Positions 8,132 through 18,300 of a stretch of 64,000 nt of DNA are shown here, piece by piece; the first letter of the stretch is position 1, and each line of letters opens with the position of its first letter. The stretch is from Larkinella arboricola (GTDB lineage Bacteria > Bacteroidota > Bacteroidia > Cytophagales > Spirosomataceae), in NCBI RefSeq assembly GCF_003259745.1, contig NZ_QLMC01000004.1, positions 779,433 to 843,432 of the forward strand, given 5' to 3'. The notes under the pieces are model-generated. The model did not search any database and had not been told where the DNA came from. It worked only from the letters and a program-made list of their open reading frames with translations. Position numbers and translations under genes: made by a program.

Positions 8132-8912
8132 ACTGGCAGCTATAGCCATACGTCTTCTCTTTATTGACCGCCCCCGGGTTACCGGTTTGCTGGAGCAGCA
8201 GCGACATCTCCGTCGGTAAGTCATTGACATACTGATAAGTTGCTGTATAGCCATAGCCCAAATCTTTGTATTGAATCGGGTTGTTGGTACTCAGGTAATG
8301 GCTTTTGTCCGTCAGGGATGAAATAAGCGGAATCAGGTGAAAAGCAGGTTGGCCGCTGAAAGGCGATTTTTTGGTATCGTATTTATATTCGGCGCGTAGC
8401 TCTTCGGGTTTGCTTCCTTCAGTGTAAAAAACTTTTATCACATTGCCCGCTTCATCGTATTCCATGCGTTTGGAATAAGTGCGTAAACCGCGCGGATCAA
8501 CCACCGCAATGTTGGTCACCCGGCCGTTGCTGTCGTAAGTGGGGGTTGCGGTGATGGTCTGGCCGTTATCGGTGGCTTTTATGGTAGCAATCCGGCCACT
8601 GACATCATAGGTGACGGTATGCTCTTCCGCACCCAGATTCTCCAGTTGCGAAACACCGACCAGAAATTTAGTAATCCGGCCGTTACCGTCGTAGGTAAAC
8701 GAAAAGACATTAAACGCAAACTGCCGAATGGCCGAAACCCGGTTATTGGCGTCGTAGACGACCGTAACGGATTCCGAGTCGAAATATAAATCGGTTACTT
8801 CACTCACCCGGCAGGTTTCCGTCTGCGGGTCCGGCTCGCCATTATTGCTTCCCCCACAGGCCGTCAGACAGAAAACCGCTACACCAATAAGAAAGCCGAT
8901 TTTTACGTTCAT
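8130..8912 (-). CDS. Lipoprotein with RHS/YD-type repeats
   Basis: 260-aa predicted lipoprotein. The signal peptide ends in a lipobox LTAC with the acylated Cys at residue 19, followed by GGSNNGEPDPQ. The mature part carries at least five YD-like repeats of about 20-25 residues: YDANNRVSAIRQF, YDGNGRITKFLVG, YDVSGRIATIKA, YDSNGRVTNIAVV and YDEAGNVIKVFY. This is the RHS/YD signature, here without any toxin or shell domains, as often seen in small surface lipoproteins of Bacteroidota. Specific function is unknown. It is divergent from clpB and convergent with the TspO-like gene. Confidence 0.82.
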   Translation of the reverse strand: MNVKIGFLIGVAVFCLTACGGSNNGEPDPQTETCRVSEVTDLYFDSESVTVVYDANNRVSAIRQFAFNVFSFTYDGNGRITKFLVGVSQLENLGAEEHTVTYDVSGRIATIKATDNGQTITATPTYDSNGRVTNIAVVDPRGLRTYSKRMEYDEAGNVIKVFYTEGSKPEELRAEYKYDTKKSPFSGQPAFHLIPLISSLTDKSHYLSTNNPIQYKDLGYGYTATYQYVNDLPTEMSLLLQQTGNPGAVNKEKTYGYSCQ

Positions 8913-8980
8913 ACAATCAAAAATTCGGGTTCAGTAGGGTAAAATACGGGATTGTATCGGTTATTTCATAGTGGACGAAT

Positions 8981-8988
8981 TAGTTTTG
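8981..8988 (+). promoter_or_regulatory. Candidate -7 box upstream of clpB
   Basis: TAGTTTTG matches TAnnTTTG exactly. It would give a clpB leader of about 145 bases. A matching -33 TTG at the normal distance is not clear (nearest at 8952-8954, 26 bases away), so this is tentative. Confidence 0.3.
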
Positions 8989-9139
8989 CATAAATGTCAA
9001 AATGGCAAGAAAGTAAGGTTGTTTTATTGAAATCCGGTCATTTTGTCCGGGAAGTGCCATTGGCCTGTTGTTTGTTGATAAGCTGGTTGTCAAACAATAT
9101 TGAACACCGGCGGCTAGCCGGTACAACATACCCACGACC

Positions 9140-11785
9140 ATGAACCTGAATTCATACACGATTAAAGCGCAGGAGGTTATCCAGCAGGCGGCCCAAATCG
9201 CGCAGGGCAATCAGCAGCAGACGGTTGAAACCGGCCACGTGCTGAAAGCTATTTTAGATGAAGACCAAAACACGATGGGCTTTCTTTCGAAGAAAACCGG
9301 CGTGAATGCCAGCCGCTTGACACTGGCGCTGGATGCTATCGTCAACAGCTATCCGAAGGTGTCGGTGGGGGCGCAGGGAACTTCCAATATCTACCTGGGG
9401 AACGACCTGAACGCAGCCCTGCAACGCGCTACGGGCTATCTCAAAAAATTTGGGGATGAGTATGTCAGCATCGAACTCATCCTGTTAGGACTGGTTACTG
9501 GAAATGACTCGGTTGCCAGCCTGATGAAAGATGTCGGTTTTACCGAAAAGAGCCTCAACGAAGCGATCAAAGAATTACGCGGAAAAAATAATTCAGTGAA
9601 AGATCCAAATGCAGAAGCTAAATACCGTTCGCTGGAACGGTATAGCAAGAACCTGAATGAACTGGCCGAGAAGGGGAAAATTGACCCCGTAATCGGTCGG
9701 GACGAGGAAATTCGCCGGGTGCTGCAAATCCTGAGCCGCCGGACCAAAAATAACCCGATGCTGCTGGGTGAACCGGGTGTCGGTAAAACGGCCATTGTGG
9801 AAGGGCTGGCGCAGCGGATTGTGCAGGGCGACGTGCCCGAAAACCTGAAGTCGAAAACCATCGTGTCGCTCGACATGGGTTTGCTGGTAGCCGGTGCCAA
9901 ATACAAAGGCGAGTTTGAAGAGCGACTGAAAGCCGTTATCAAGGAAGTGACGGATTCCGAAGGGGAAATCGTTCTTTTCATTGACGAAATTCACACGCTG
10001 ATCGGGGCGGGTGCCGGGGGCGGAGAAGGTGCGATGGACGCGGCCAACCTGCTGAAACCGGCTTTGGCACGCGGAGAACTGCACGCCATTGGGGCCACAA
10101 CGCTGAAAGAGTACCAGAAATATATTGAAAAGGATAAAGCGCTTGAGCGACGGTTCCAGGCCGTAATGGTCGACGAGCCGGATGTGCCGGATGCGATTTC
10201 GATTCTGCGCGGTATCAAGGAAAAATACGAACTGCACCACGGGGTCCGGATTAAGGACGATGCGGTGATTGCGGCCGTTGAGCTTTCCAACCGCTATATT
10301 TCCGACCGGTTTCTGCCCGACAAAGCCATTGACCTGATGGACGAAGCGGCTGCCAAAATGCGGCTCGAAATTGACTCGGTTCCCGAAGAACTCGACGAAC
10401 TGAACCGCCGGATCATGCAGTTGGAAATCGAACGCGAAGCCATCCGCCGGGAAGCTGACCGGGAAAAAGAAAGTGCGCTGAACAAGCAGATTGCCGACCT
10501 GAACGATCAGCGTAATAGCCTGAAAGCCCGCTGGGAAGTAGAAAAACAGTCGGTCAACGAGGTCCGGACGTTGAAAGAACAACTCGATCAGCTGAAATCC
10601 GAAGCCGAGCACGCCGAACGTTCCGGCGATTACGGCAAGGTGGCCGAGATTCGCTACGGTCGACTGCCCGAAATGCAGAAACGCCTGGACGAGCTTGTCA
10701 AGAAAGAAGGCGACGCCCAAACGCTGTTGCAGGAGGAAGTGACGGCGGATGACATTGCCGAAGTCGTAGCCAAATGGACCGGTATTCCGGTAACTCGTAT
10801 GATGGAGTCGGAGCGTGAAAAACTGCTCCATCTGGAGGACGAACTTGCCAAGCGCGTGGCCGGTCAGGAGGAAGCCATTCAGGTGGTGGCCGATGCCGTA
10901 CGCCGGAGCCGCGCCGGGATGCAGGACCCCAAACGGCCCATCGGTTCGTTTATCTTCCTGGGTACGACCGGGGTTGGTAAAACCGAGCTGGCGAAGGCCC
11001 TGGCCGATTATTTGTTCAACGACGAGAACTCGATGGTACGAATCGATATGTCGGAATTTCAGGAGCGCCATGCGGTTAGCCGGTTGATTGGGGCACCTCC
11101 GGGTTATGTCGGTTACGACGAAGGTGGTCAGCTGACCGAAGCCGTGCGCCGGAAACCGTACAGCGTCATTCTGCTGGATGAGATTGAAAAGGCGCACCCC
11201 GACGTGTTTAACATCTTGTTGCAGGTGCTCGACGATGGCCGTCTGACCGACAGCAAAGGCCGGGTTGCCAACTTTAAAAATACGATCATCATCATGACCT
11301 CGAACATCGGTAGCCACATCATCCGGGAGCGGTTTGCGCAACTGGATGACTGGAACCGCGATCAGATCATTGATGATACCAAGGAAGAAGTCTTCGAGTT
11401 GCTGAAACAGACGCTGCGTCCGGAGTTTCTGAACCGGATCGACGAACTGGTGATGTTTCAGCCGCTGACCCAGCGTGAGATTCGTAAGATTGTCGGTCTG
11501 CAATTCAAACACATTCAGGACCGGTTGTCCGAACAGGGCATTACCATCGAAGCCGACCAGGAAGTTCTGAACAAGCTGGCGGAAGAAGGTTTCGACCCGC
11601 AGTTTGGTGCCCGCCCGCTGAAACGCGTCATGCAACGGCGCATCCTGAACGCCCTCTCGAAAGAGATTCTGGCGGGCCGGATTCAGAAAAACGCCATTGT
11701 TGGCATGATGCTGAACGAAACCGAAGACGGCAAAGACGACATTATCTTTTACAACCTCGATAAGGTCGTGCCGGAGTTGGACTAA
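9140..11785 (+). CDS. clpB: ATP-dependent disaggregase ClpB
   Basis: ClpB is the Hsp100 hexameric ATPase that pulls proteins out of aggregates together with DnaK. The protein is 881 aa, normal length. The order of domains is: N-terminal Clp repeat domain (about 1-145), AAA-1 with Walker A GEPGVGKT at 210-217, a coiled-coil middle domain (about 410-530; rich in [24 protein letters not shown] heptads) which distinguishes ClpB from ClpA/ClpC, AAA-2 with Walker A GTTGVGKT at 608-615 and sensor GARPLKR, then a short C-terminus. Start ATG 9140 ([12 protein letters not shown]) is standard for Bacteroidota ClpB. Two tandem terminators follow. Confidence 0.98.
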   Translation: MNLNSYTIKAQEVIQQAAQIAQGNQQQTVETGHVLKAILDEDQNTMGFLSKKTGVNASRLTLALDAIVNSYPKVSVGAQGTSNIYLGNDLNAALQRATGYLKKFGDEYVSIELILLGLVTGNDSVASLMKDVGFTEKSLNEAIKELRGKNNSVKDPNAEAKYRSLERYSKNLNELAEKGKIDPVIGRDEEIRRVLQILSRRTKNNPMLLGEPGVGKTAIVEGLAQRIVQGDVPENLKSKTIVSLDMGLLVAGAKYKGEFEERLKAVIKEVTDSEGEIVLFIDEIHTLIGAGAGGGEGAMDAANLLKPALARGELHAIGATTLKEYQKYIEKDKALERRFQAVMVDEPDVPDAISILRGIKEKYELHHGVRIKDDAVIAAVELSNRYISDRFLPDKAIDLMDEAAAKMRLEIDSVPEELDELNRRIMQLEIEREAIRREADREKESALNKQIADLNDQRNSLKARWEVEKQSVNEVRTLKEQLDQLKSEAEHAERSGDYGKVAEIRYGRLPEMQKRLDELVKKEGDAQTLLQEEVTADDIAEVVAKWTGIPVTRMMESEREKLLHLEDELAKRVAGQEEAIQVVADAVRRSRAGMQDPKRPIGSFIFLGTTGVGKTELAKALADYLFNDENSMVRIDMSEFQERHAVSRLIGAPPGYVGYDEGGQLTEAVRRKPYSVILLDEIEKAHPDVFNILLQVLDDGRLTDSKGRVANFKNTIIIMTSNIGSHIIRERFAQLDDWNRDQIIDDTKEEVFELLKQTLRPEFLNRIDELVMFQPLTQREIRKIVGLQFKHIQDRLSEQGITIEADQEVLNKLAEEGFDPQFGARPLKRVMQRRILNALSKEILAGRIQKNAIVGMMLNETEDGKDDIIFYNLDKVVPELD

Positions 11786-11802
11786 GGTATAGGATTGCGT
11801 AA

Positions 11803-11836
11803 AAAATGCCCGGTCTACAAAGCCGGGCATTTTTGT
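11803..11836. terminator. Bidirectional terminator, first of two between clpB and the DUF4142 gene
   Basis: ATGCCCGG (11806-11813) pairs with CCGGGCAT (11823-11830). A-run on the left and T-run on the right allow termination in both directions for these convergent genes. Confidence 0.88.
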
Positions 11837-11856
11837 TTTCAGTATTAAATCAAAAC

Positions 11857-11885
11857 AGCCCGACCGAAAGCCGGGCTATTTTTGT
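11857..11885. terminator. Second terminator between clpB and the DUF4142 gene
   Basis: AGCCCG (11857-11862) pairs with CGGGCT (11872-11877), followed by ATTTTTG. It is weaker than the first and acts as a backup. Confidence 0.7.
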
Positions 11886-11917
11886 AGCAAGTGTCTAATA
11901 TTTTAGCGTTAATCAGG

Positions 11918-12571
11918 CTACTTGGCGCTTCCGCCTTTGATGTTGTTCTGCACATCCTGCGCAACCTGTAAATGCGTGCGAACCAGCGGATGAGCAGCCG
12001 AGGCTATGCCTTTCAAACTGGCGTCCGATGCTGTTGTTTCCACTTTCGCCATCACCTGATCGAGTTTCTGGTGGCCATTCACACCGCTTTCCATGACGTA
12101 AAACCGATCAAATTCTTCACCCGAAAGGCTTTGCATTTTGGTCAGCATCTCCTGAGTTTGAGGGTCTACGCTCGTCGGCAGGGTTACACCCTTGGCCGAT
12201 GCCACCTCTTTGAGTTTGTTGGACAATCCCGTCTGCTCGTCAACCTCGGCCTGAGCCAGTTGCCGCACCTGGTCGCTGGTGGCTTTCTGCATAGCAATCC
12301 GGCTGAGTTCGAGCTGCATCATGCCGCCTTTGGCTACTTCCATCATCAGGGCGTTATCGGCCTGAGAAAGAGCGTTTTTAGAAGGGGCGATGGCGGCCAC
12401 CGCTGCGGCACCCTGCTTGTTCTGGTTGTCAAAGTCTGCCTTACTGAGTTTACCGACCATTGCCGATGATCCCGAACGCGTCTCCCGGCCCTGCTGACCC
12501 TGCTGTGCCAGCAAAGGCGTTGTCATCATACAGGCCACTAGCAGCCCTACTGCACTCCAAAGTGTTCGCAT
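11918..12571 (-). CDS. Secreted DUF4142-family protein
   Basis: About 217 aa. The signal peptide MRTLWSAVGLLVACMMTTPL ends near LLAQ. A four-helix ferritin-like DUF4142 domain follows (about 60-210), recognisable by DNALMMEVAKGGMMQLELSR, then LAQAEVDEQTGLSNKLKEVA and a GVNGHQKLDQVM tract. The frame is open 38 codons further upstream, but those codons lack a signal peptide, so ATG 12571 was chosen. DUF4142 proteins are periplasmic or secreted and often stress-linked; the reaction, if any, is unknown. Convergent with clpB. Confidence 0.87.
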   Translation of the reverse strand: MRTLWSAVGLLVACMMTTPLLAQQGQQGRETRSGSSAMVGKLSKADFDNQNKQGAAAVAAIAPSKNALSQADNALMMEVAKGGMMQLELSRIAMQKATSDQVRQLAQAEVDEQTGLSNKLKEVASAKGVTLPTSVDPQTQEMLTKMQSLSGEEFDRFYVMESGVNGHQKLDQVMAKVETTASDASLKGIASAAHPLVRTHLQVAQDVQNNIKGGSAK

Positions 12572-12932
12572 CGTTTTGTGCTTTTTGGTTGGATATTCGA
12601 TTAGTTTCCTGAGATAACACCTTGTTTCGAAAACTGTTTGCGAGGGAATGAAACCAATAAGTCTACGGCCCATGTGAAGACACATGAGGTAAAGTGTTTA
12701 CGATTATGTGATCAATAATTTCTACTAAAAGCGACTCAGCTATTCATAATAAGTTCGATGGAGAAAATGGCTTTCATGTGATTGGTTTTCTACGGATTGC
12801 CAGCATTTTAAGCCCTTATTACCGTTAAAAAAAGCCCGACTACCTTTAAATAAATAGACAGATAAGCCTGTATTCTATTTTTCTAGCTTTATCTCGTTCA
12901 TTGAACACACACCATTTTTAGAAGCGCTACTT
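12572..12932. other. Intergenic region before the caspase-linked locus
   Basis: 361 bases between divergent genes. AT-rich near the right end. A TAGCTTTA at about 12885 could be a degenerate -7 box for the rightward locus. I see no RNA gene or clear operator. Confidence 0.4.
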
Positions 12933-15356
12933 ATGGCAAGGGTCAAAACATTTTCCTCGCAAATCACTACGGCAAAAAGGGCTCTTTTTGTGGCCCCAAC
13001 TGGATTGTCGGTCGGATTAACCGGTCGGATTCTGAATGGTCCAGGGCTAGAAATGCGACAGGATCCGCCCAGGCCTCGGCAGCCGCCCATCGTCAGGGTG
13101 CCTAGATTTCCAAGATCCGCCATTACGGTTCCTATTTCGATGGTACAGCCCGTTACCGATGAAATGTTACTGGAAGCGCCCGCCGATCCTTCGATAAGGT
13201 ATTACATCCCCCGCTATAAACTGGCTACACAACGGGTTGATCTGCAACAGCAATTTCGGGTATCGCTGGAGCAGTTCATTGATGCCGATGGTGGACAATT
13301 GATTGTTTTTCTGGCTAAGTTTCCCGCTCCAGCAATTGAAAATGCGGTTATAAATGCCCGACAAGTTGAGGTTCAGCCTTCTATAGCAATCGAGTTTAAG
13401 GTTGACGCAATTACGAAAATGTTAGCTTTTACGGAAGTGGATCAGCAAGCGGATGAAATTAAAGCCGTGTTGAAAGTAACTTCCTTTGCCGAGTTTAATC
13501 AGTTGTTTCAGGCGCTGACAACCAGTTCTTATGAAACGAAATTAGTGGTTAACAGCCTGGTGAGTCTGGCTTATCCGGCCAATATGCCGGTGGATATTAA
13601 TCAGCTAAATCCCGAAACTCATCGGCCTAAGCTGGTTTTGAAAGGATTGGAAGAATATGAAGTGCGCGGCAACTGGTTTAACCGTGCGTCACTTTCGGTT
13701 CGGAACCGGGAGATTTATCCGGACGAGTTATTCCAACCTTCACCCGATTTGCCGCCCTGCGGTTTAAATACAAATTCATCCAGGACATGGGTCGATATTT
13801 ACAATAATTTAAATCAACGTATATACGGTTTTTGCGCTCTCAATAAGGCCGATAATCTGGATGATCTGTGGGTTGCTTTTCAAAAAGGGCAGCCCATGCC
13901 AGTATCGGTTTATATAGCGCTGAATGATCGGCGTAAAGGGCAGCAATATTTTTCTACTGAAGTTGCATTAAGAGCGGATCAAATTACTTCCGGTGAGCGG
14001 TTATATGTAAACGCTAAGGAGAGTTTTTCTTCCCGAATTGATTTTGTATTTCCCGAAACGCTGCACAGTTATATGTATAGAAAAGCCGGTGGGCACGGGC
14101 CGGGCCGAAGCGGTTTTATTAAACATACCGTTGTCTGGGAAGAAAAAGAATATACTTATTTTCAGGACGAAGCCCGCCCGGATCATTTCCTGTATTTACC
14201 CGATTCGTATAAGCTGGCGCAGGTAGAAGGCCCCGTTCGGGTGCCCTGGTTGCGGGTCGATTTTGAAGGAAAAACGCTTTCGGATTTAAAGGCCCGGATT
14301 CAATACCGTCTAGCCGGATTTGTTGACCTGCAACGCATTCAGGATGCGGCCAAAAAACTAATTAATAAAGTAGAGGGAGAAACCGTTGAAGGGCTGGTTT
14401 TTGAACTGCTGGATAGTGCCGACGAAGCAACGTACAAACTCACCCTTCCGGGTGTTGGCGGTTCGTCGGATCGCCCGGATGCCATCATTGACCCCGGAAA
14501 TTATATTGAAGATGCTCTGCCCGCCTTATCGATCGATGATTTTCGGACCGTTTTCAACCTGCTGTTGAGCACCGACGAACGGGATATTACCCTGCGCGGT
14601 CAGGTGAATCTTAAACTGGGCGGGTTGCTGATTCCTCCGATTCCGGTTTCTATCCGTCTGGGCGATAGTGCCGGCGATGTTTTCGATAGTACCCGAACCG
14701 TTGATGCAGCCGCCGGAACCATTGCCGTATCGGTGAAAAATGCCATCGAAAGTCCGGTGTCGGTTCAGGGGCTGAACGTTGAAATTCAGGCCGATAAGCA
14801 GTTTGTTCCGGCCCGGGCCGAAGGAGACGGGTTGGTTTTTCCCCGGCAGATTGCTGCGGGCGAAACCGTGGTGTTTACCGTCGTTCCCGAAACACCACTT
14901 GCCGATTTGCAGGCCGCCGAAGTTATTCTGGATTGGCAGAATCTGGATATTTTGCCCGACAGCGCAGCGCTTTACGACGCCATCGTGAGCAAAACCGTTA
15001 ACGCGAGTTTTGAGAAAGCCGTTACCATCAAGGTCCACGCGTTTGGTGACGATCCGACGATTCTGGACATCGGTATCAAGTTTAAAAGTTCGGAAACCGG
15101 CCCGGTGCTGACCTCAACCACTTTTTCACGGCCCCAGCAGGTGGAAGAAGATCAGTTGATGCAAACCGTGGGCAAGGCCATCAATTTGCCGCTGCCCCTT
15201 CAGGATTACGTCCGAAATCTGCCCACGTTTGGACAATACTGGTATCAGATTACGGTTTACCGGACCTCGGGCGATGCAACGGGGGTGTGGACACTGGAGA
15301 GCAGTGACTTCATCAATATTACGACGGATAAGTTACCGGTTCCGGTTATCGGATAG
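12933..15356 (+). CDS. Caspase-linked locus, gene 1: large protein with two FYYLP-like segments
   Basis: 807 aa, no family I recognise, and no signal peptide or membrane segment. The N-terminal 80 residues are rich in Pro/Arg (RPRQPPIVRVPRFPRSAITV). Two copies of the motif shared across this locus are visible: ADPSIRYYIPRYKLA at 84-98 and a RPDHFLYLPDSYKLA tract near 415-429, each followed by an alternating hydrophobic tract as in genes 3-5. The C-terminal half looks beta-rich, with sandwich-like stretches (TLRGQVNLKLGGLLIPPIPV, then TIAVSVKNAIESPVSVQGLN). It is the first of seven same-strand genes ending in two caspases; gene 2 starts 41 bases downstream. Function unknown; structural or protease-target roles are inference. 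Confidence 0.75.
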   Translation: MARVKTFSSQITTAKRALFVAPTGLSVGLTGRILNGPGLEMRQDPPRPRQPPIVRVPRFPRSAITVPISMVQPVTDEMLLEAPADPSIRYYIPRYKLATQRVDLQQQFRVSLEQFIDADGGQLIVFLAKFPAPAIENAVINARQVEVQPSIAIEFKVDAITKMLAFTEVDQQADEIKAVLKVTSFAEFNQLFQALTTSSYETKLVVNSLVSLAYPANMPVDINQLNPETHRPKLVLKGLEEYEVRGNWFNRASLSVRNREIYPDELFQPSPDLPPCGLNTNSSRTWVDIYNNLNQRIYGFCALNKADNLDDLWVAFQKGQPMPVSVYIALNDRRKGQQYFSTEVALRADQITSGERLYVNAKESFSSRIDFVFPETLHSYMYRKAGGHGPGRSGFIKHTVVWEEKEYTYFQDEARPDHFLYLPDSYKLAQVEGPVRVPWLRVDFEGKTLSDLKARIQYRLAGFVDLQRIQDAAKKLINKVEGETVEGLVFELLDSADEATYKLTLPGVGGSSDRPDAIIDPGNYIEDALPALSIDDFRTVFNLLLSTDERDITLRGQVNLKLGGLLIPPIPVSIRLGDSAGDVFDSTRTVDAAAGTIAVSVKNAIESPVSVQGLNVEIQADKQFVPARAEGDGLVFPRQIAAGETVVFTVVPETPLADLQAAEVILDWQNLDILPDSAALYDAIVSKTVNASFEKAVTIKVHAFGDDPTILDIGIKFKSSETGPVLTSTTFSRPQQVEEDQLMQTVGKAINLPLPLQDYVRNLPTFGQYWYQITVYRTSGDATGVWTLESSDFINITTDKLPVPVIG

Positions 15357-15397
15357 CAATTAATAAACTCCTTGTTCCGTATCCAGTCACCAATCCA

Positions 15398-18055
15398 ATG
15401 AAAAAAGGTCTTCCCGATTTTAGTCAGGTCATTGGCGGAGAAAACGGCATTGCCTACGCGCCTTACCAGGGCATAGGCGATGTTTCGGTGATTCCGCTGA
15501 CGCTGCAAGTCGCCCGTCAGGACGATGGAAAACCGGCTTTTTTTCTGGAATTAATCCGGGGTGTCACGCCATTTTCGCTGCCCAAACCACACGGCATGAT
15601 CGACCTTCGGCTGGACGTTGGTTCTGTAGAAACGTCGTTTCTGGAAACCGTCCGAAACCGGTGGCCGGAGCGGGCGATGATAAAACCGTCTTTTAATCAG
15701 GGGTTCTTCCGGTTTCGGTCCCTGTCAGACCGGGTAGATAACGCTGGGGCCGACCTGCTGGCACCGGTGACGATGGGCGGGCTGCTCGTGTCGCGGTTGC
15801 GGTATACGCGGTTGCTGTCGCTGGAAGCCCTGACGGCCATAAAGCAGGCTTTGCAAGAGGAATTGCTGGTGCTCGATGCCTTCGCTGAACTGGAAGTAAA
15901 AGGCGTAGCGCCCCGTCTGCCGGCAACCGTGGAATTCAACCCCGGTGATTTGATGCGGACGGTTGAACCGCTGCTGAATCCCGGTCGGCAGATGCCCGTT
16001 AGCCGGTTGGTTGAGTTTTTCCGTCAGGACCGTTCAGCGTTTCCGTTTCTGTCGATTCAGGCGGAAGGACCGTTTACGGAAGATGAATTTGGTACTACGC
16101 TGGCCGACTGGATTATGGCCCGGTTCGGGAGGTTTACCCCGTCGCCCGACGACGATCCGCAGCCGTACTGGCACCTGCCGGAATCCAGCGAGCAAGGGCG
16201 ATTTATCTGGAAGTTCTCGGACCCGCTGGAAACCTCCCGGATTCTGACGTTTCAGTTCGACGCGTTGGCCGAAGCCCGGAAACTTGTGCAGATGGCCGGA
16301 CTCAATACCGTCTATACCGAACGGGTTATTCCGCCCCTGCAAACGGGTTTTCTGCGGATTCTGGTGACGCACGAACTACCGGAGTTGCCCGATAGCGTGC
16401 TTCAGGTTGGGGTTCGGTTTCAGGCACCGCCCAACCCGCCCCACCGGTTGCAGGCCATTAACAAAACCGTCGTTTTTACGCCCGGTCAAAGCAGTGAGGT
16501 GGCTGAATTGCAGTTTTCGCCCGTTGAACGGCAAGAGTATTCGTATGCGCCCTTTGTGGTGTTTCGAACCGCCGCCGGCACGCAGGAGCTAACCGGCGAA
16601 TCCAGGCTATCGGCAGACCAGCACCTGCGAATTCGCGATTTGCCGGTTACGCTGGTGGCTATCGAAGCCGCAACGGACTTGCTCAACGAAGCGACCCTGC
16701 ACGGATTGTACCAATGGGAGATGGCCGGTAACGCCAAGTCTATGGCCTTCAATTTATCAGCCAGTCAGCCGAAAACGACGCTGGTGGTCCCTGCCGAAGT
16801 CAACGGTCTGCCAACCTGCGTGGTAGAAGCCGTAGCGGTCGATTCGGACGGACGGGTGCAGGCCGAGTTTTACCCGAACGGCAGTTTGCGCCTGGATTCG
16901 TTTTCGTTTCCCGGGTACGGGCCGCACAGCGTTGAATTTGTCGGTCAGTGGAAAGAGCCGGATGCGCTCATCGTGCTGCATTGCCTGCCGGAAGAAGAGC
17001 CGCCGGAGGGGTCGAGCCCAACGGTATTGACGCTGACGATGGATAAGCCCCGAAAAAGCTGGTCATGGTTTGCCGACAGCATGTTTCACCCCGGTTTTCG
17101 TTACCGGGTTCTGAATGGGGGCGGGGAGGAGTTGCTGCCCTGGTCGGAGATTCAATCGCCGTATACAGGGACCGTTCGTGTTGATCCACACCAAAAAGAT
17201 TCAGAAGATATGTATGATGGTAATCAGCTTTTTAACGGCTTACGCTACTTCAAAAATCCCGATGAGGAAAACGGGTATTACTACCTCCCGGAGCAGCCGA
17301 AACCGCAGACCGACCCCGACGGAAAACCGACCTTATCGTTGATCGTGATGGGCGGGAACGGTTTTTTGCAGCTCGGAACGGTTTGGGAAGCGGACGCGGT
17401 GACGCTGGAAGAACTGCGAAGCCACATTGCCAACGAACGGAACGAACCGGCGGCTGCGATTCAATTAAATTTTGCGCCGGTGGAAGTCGAAAAAGTGGAG
17501 GTCGTGCTTAAAACCGGGTCGGAGGAAAAGGTTTTGGCAACCTCCAGTTCCTCGGGTTATCCGCCGTTTTCGGCCATTTTCAGTGCTGCGGTTACAAAAG
17601 ATGATCAGAATGCCGTTGTGGCGGCTTTACACCAGCAGAAGGATGTATTACGGGTTGATTACCACACGGTTCGGCAAACGGACGAGTCGGTGACCGTAAC
17701 AATTCGGGGACGTATTCAGCAGGCTCCAGACGGTCTGGCCGAGAATGCGTCGTTGCAGGAGTGTAAAGAGTGGGTGGTAGCTGCCGTGGCATCAGAAACA
17801 CTGCACATGGTGAAAACCGGTAGTAAAAAAGCGTCCGGTGAGTTGTGGCAGACAGCCGAAGAAGAAGCCCTGGAGGCTGCGGCTGAACAAGTTTCACGGT
17901 ATGTACGGGGAACGGTTTTTCAGGCCGATGAGGCCCAGATAAACGTCGTCTCCGAGAAATCGGAGACGGCGTCAACGCCGGTTATTTTTTCAACGGATGT
18001 AAGCACCTGGTTCTCCGGGAATGAGGGCAATTCCCATATCCGGATTGGCGGATAG
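15398..18055 (+). CDS. Caspase-linked locus, gene 2: large beta-rich protein with internal FYYLP-like segments
   Basis: 885 aa, unrecognised family, with no signal peptide. FYYLP-like segments occur at 257-261 (YWHLP, preceded by DDDPQP) and 626-631 (GYYYLP). The latter is followed by PDGKPTLSLIVMGGNGFLQL, which aligns by eye with the first 70 residues of genes 3-5. After it, a PPFSAIFSAAVTKDDQNAV tract parallels their PSLYGDNxAAFS segment. So the module that is N-terminal in genes 3-5 sits in the C-terminal third here. The middle part (about 320-600) is beta-rich. A 245-base gap separates it from gene 3, the largest in the cluster. Function unknown. Confidence 0.75.
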   Translation: MKKGLPDFSQVIGGENGIAYAPYQGIGDVSVIPLTLQVARQDDGKPAFFLELIRGVTPFSLPKPHGMIDLRLDVGSVETSFLETVRNRWPERAMIKPSFNQGFFRFRSLSDRVDNAGADLLAPVTMGGLLVSRLRYTRLLSLEALTAIKQALQEELLVLDAFAELEVKGVAPRLPATVEFNPGDLMRTVEPLLNPGRQMPVSRLVEFFRQDRSAFPFLSIQAEGPFTEDEFGTTLADWIMARFGRFTPSPDDDPQPYWHLPESSEQGRFIWKFSDPLETSRILTFQFDALAEARKLVQMAGLNTVYTERVIPPLQTGFLRILVTHELPELPDSVLQVGVRFQAPPNPPHRLQAINKTVVFTPGQSSEVAELQFSPVERQEYSYAPFVVFRTAAGTQELTGESRLSADQHLRIRDLPVTLVAIEAATDLLNEATLHGLYQWEMAGNAKSMAFNLSASQPKTTLVVPAEVNGLPTCVVEAVAVDSDGRVQAEFYPNGSLRLDSFSFPGYGPHSVEFVGQWKEPDALIVLHCLPEEEPPEGSSPTVLTLTMDKPRKSWSWFADSMFHPGFRYRVLNGGGEELLPWSEIQSPYTGTVRVDPHQKDSEDMYDGNQLFNGLRYFKNPDEENGYYYLPEQPKPQTDPDGKPTLSLIVMGGNGFLQLGTVWEADAVTLEELRSHIANERNEPAAAIQLNFAPVEVEKVEVVLKTGSEEKVLATSSSSGYPPFSAIFSAAVTKDDQNAVVAALHQQKDVLRVDYHTVRQTDESVTVTIRGRIQQAPDGLAENASLQECKEWVVAAVASETLHMVKTGSKKASGELWQTAEEEALEAAAEQVSRYVRGTVFQADEAQINVVSEKSETASTPVIFSTDVSTWFSGNEGNSHIRIGG

Positions 18056-18157
18056 ACCGCTTTACAACTTCGCATAACGTTCAAAAAAACGCTGGGTAGC
18101 CCCAGAATTGCTGCCCCAAAACTCACCCAGATCAAATCCGGAATCAAGTAAAATCGG

Positions 18158-18179
18158 CCAGAACCTTATCCGGTTCTGG
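18158..18179 (+). promoter_or_regulatory. Hairpin in the gap between locus genes 2 and 3
   Basis: CCAGAACC (18158-18165) and GGTTCTGG (18172-18179) form a perfect 8-bp stem with a 6-base loop. No T-run follows. It lies in the 245-base gap that most likely also holds a promoter for genes 3-7, which would make two transcription units. Confidence 0.4.
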
Positions 18180-18300
18180 GTAGGGGAGTGGTTGCCCTTA
18201 CGGTGAGTGTAATGTTCAGTTTGTCAACTAGTTATCTATTTTCTTTTTCAATTGTATACGCCCTTTTCAACAAATCTTTTCACTTAAAATTCAAAACACA

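Noticed and set aside
9593..11830. Open frame of 745 codons on the minus strand opposite clpB
   Set aside because: It mirrors the clpB codon pattern, has low-complexity His/Phe/Gln-rich text and no recognisable domain; a shadow of a highly biased gene.
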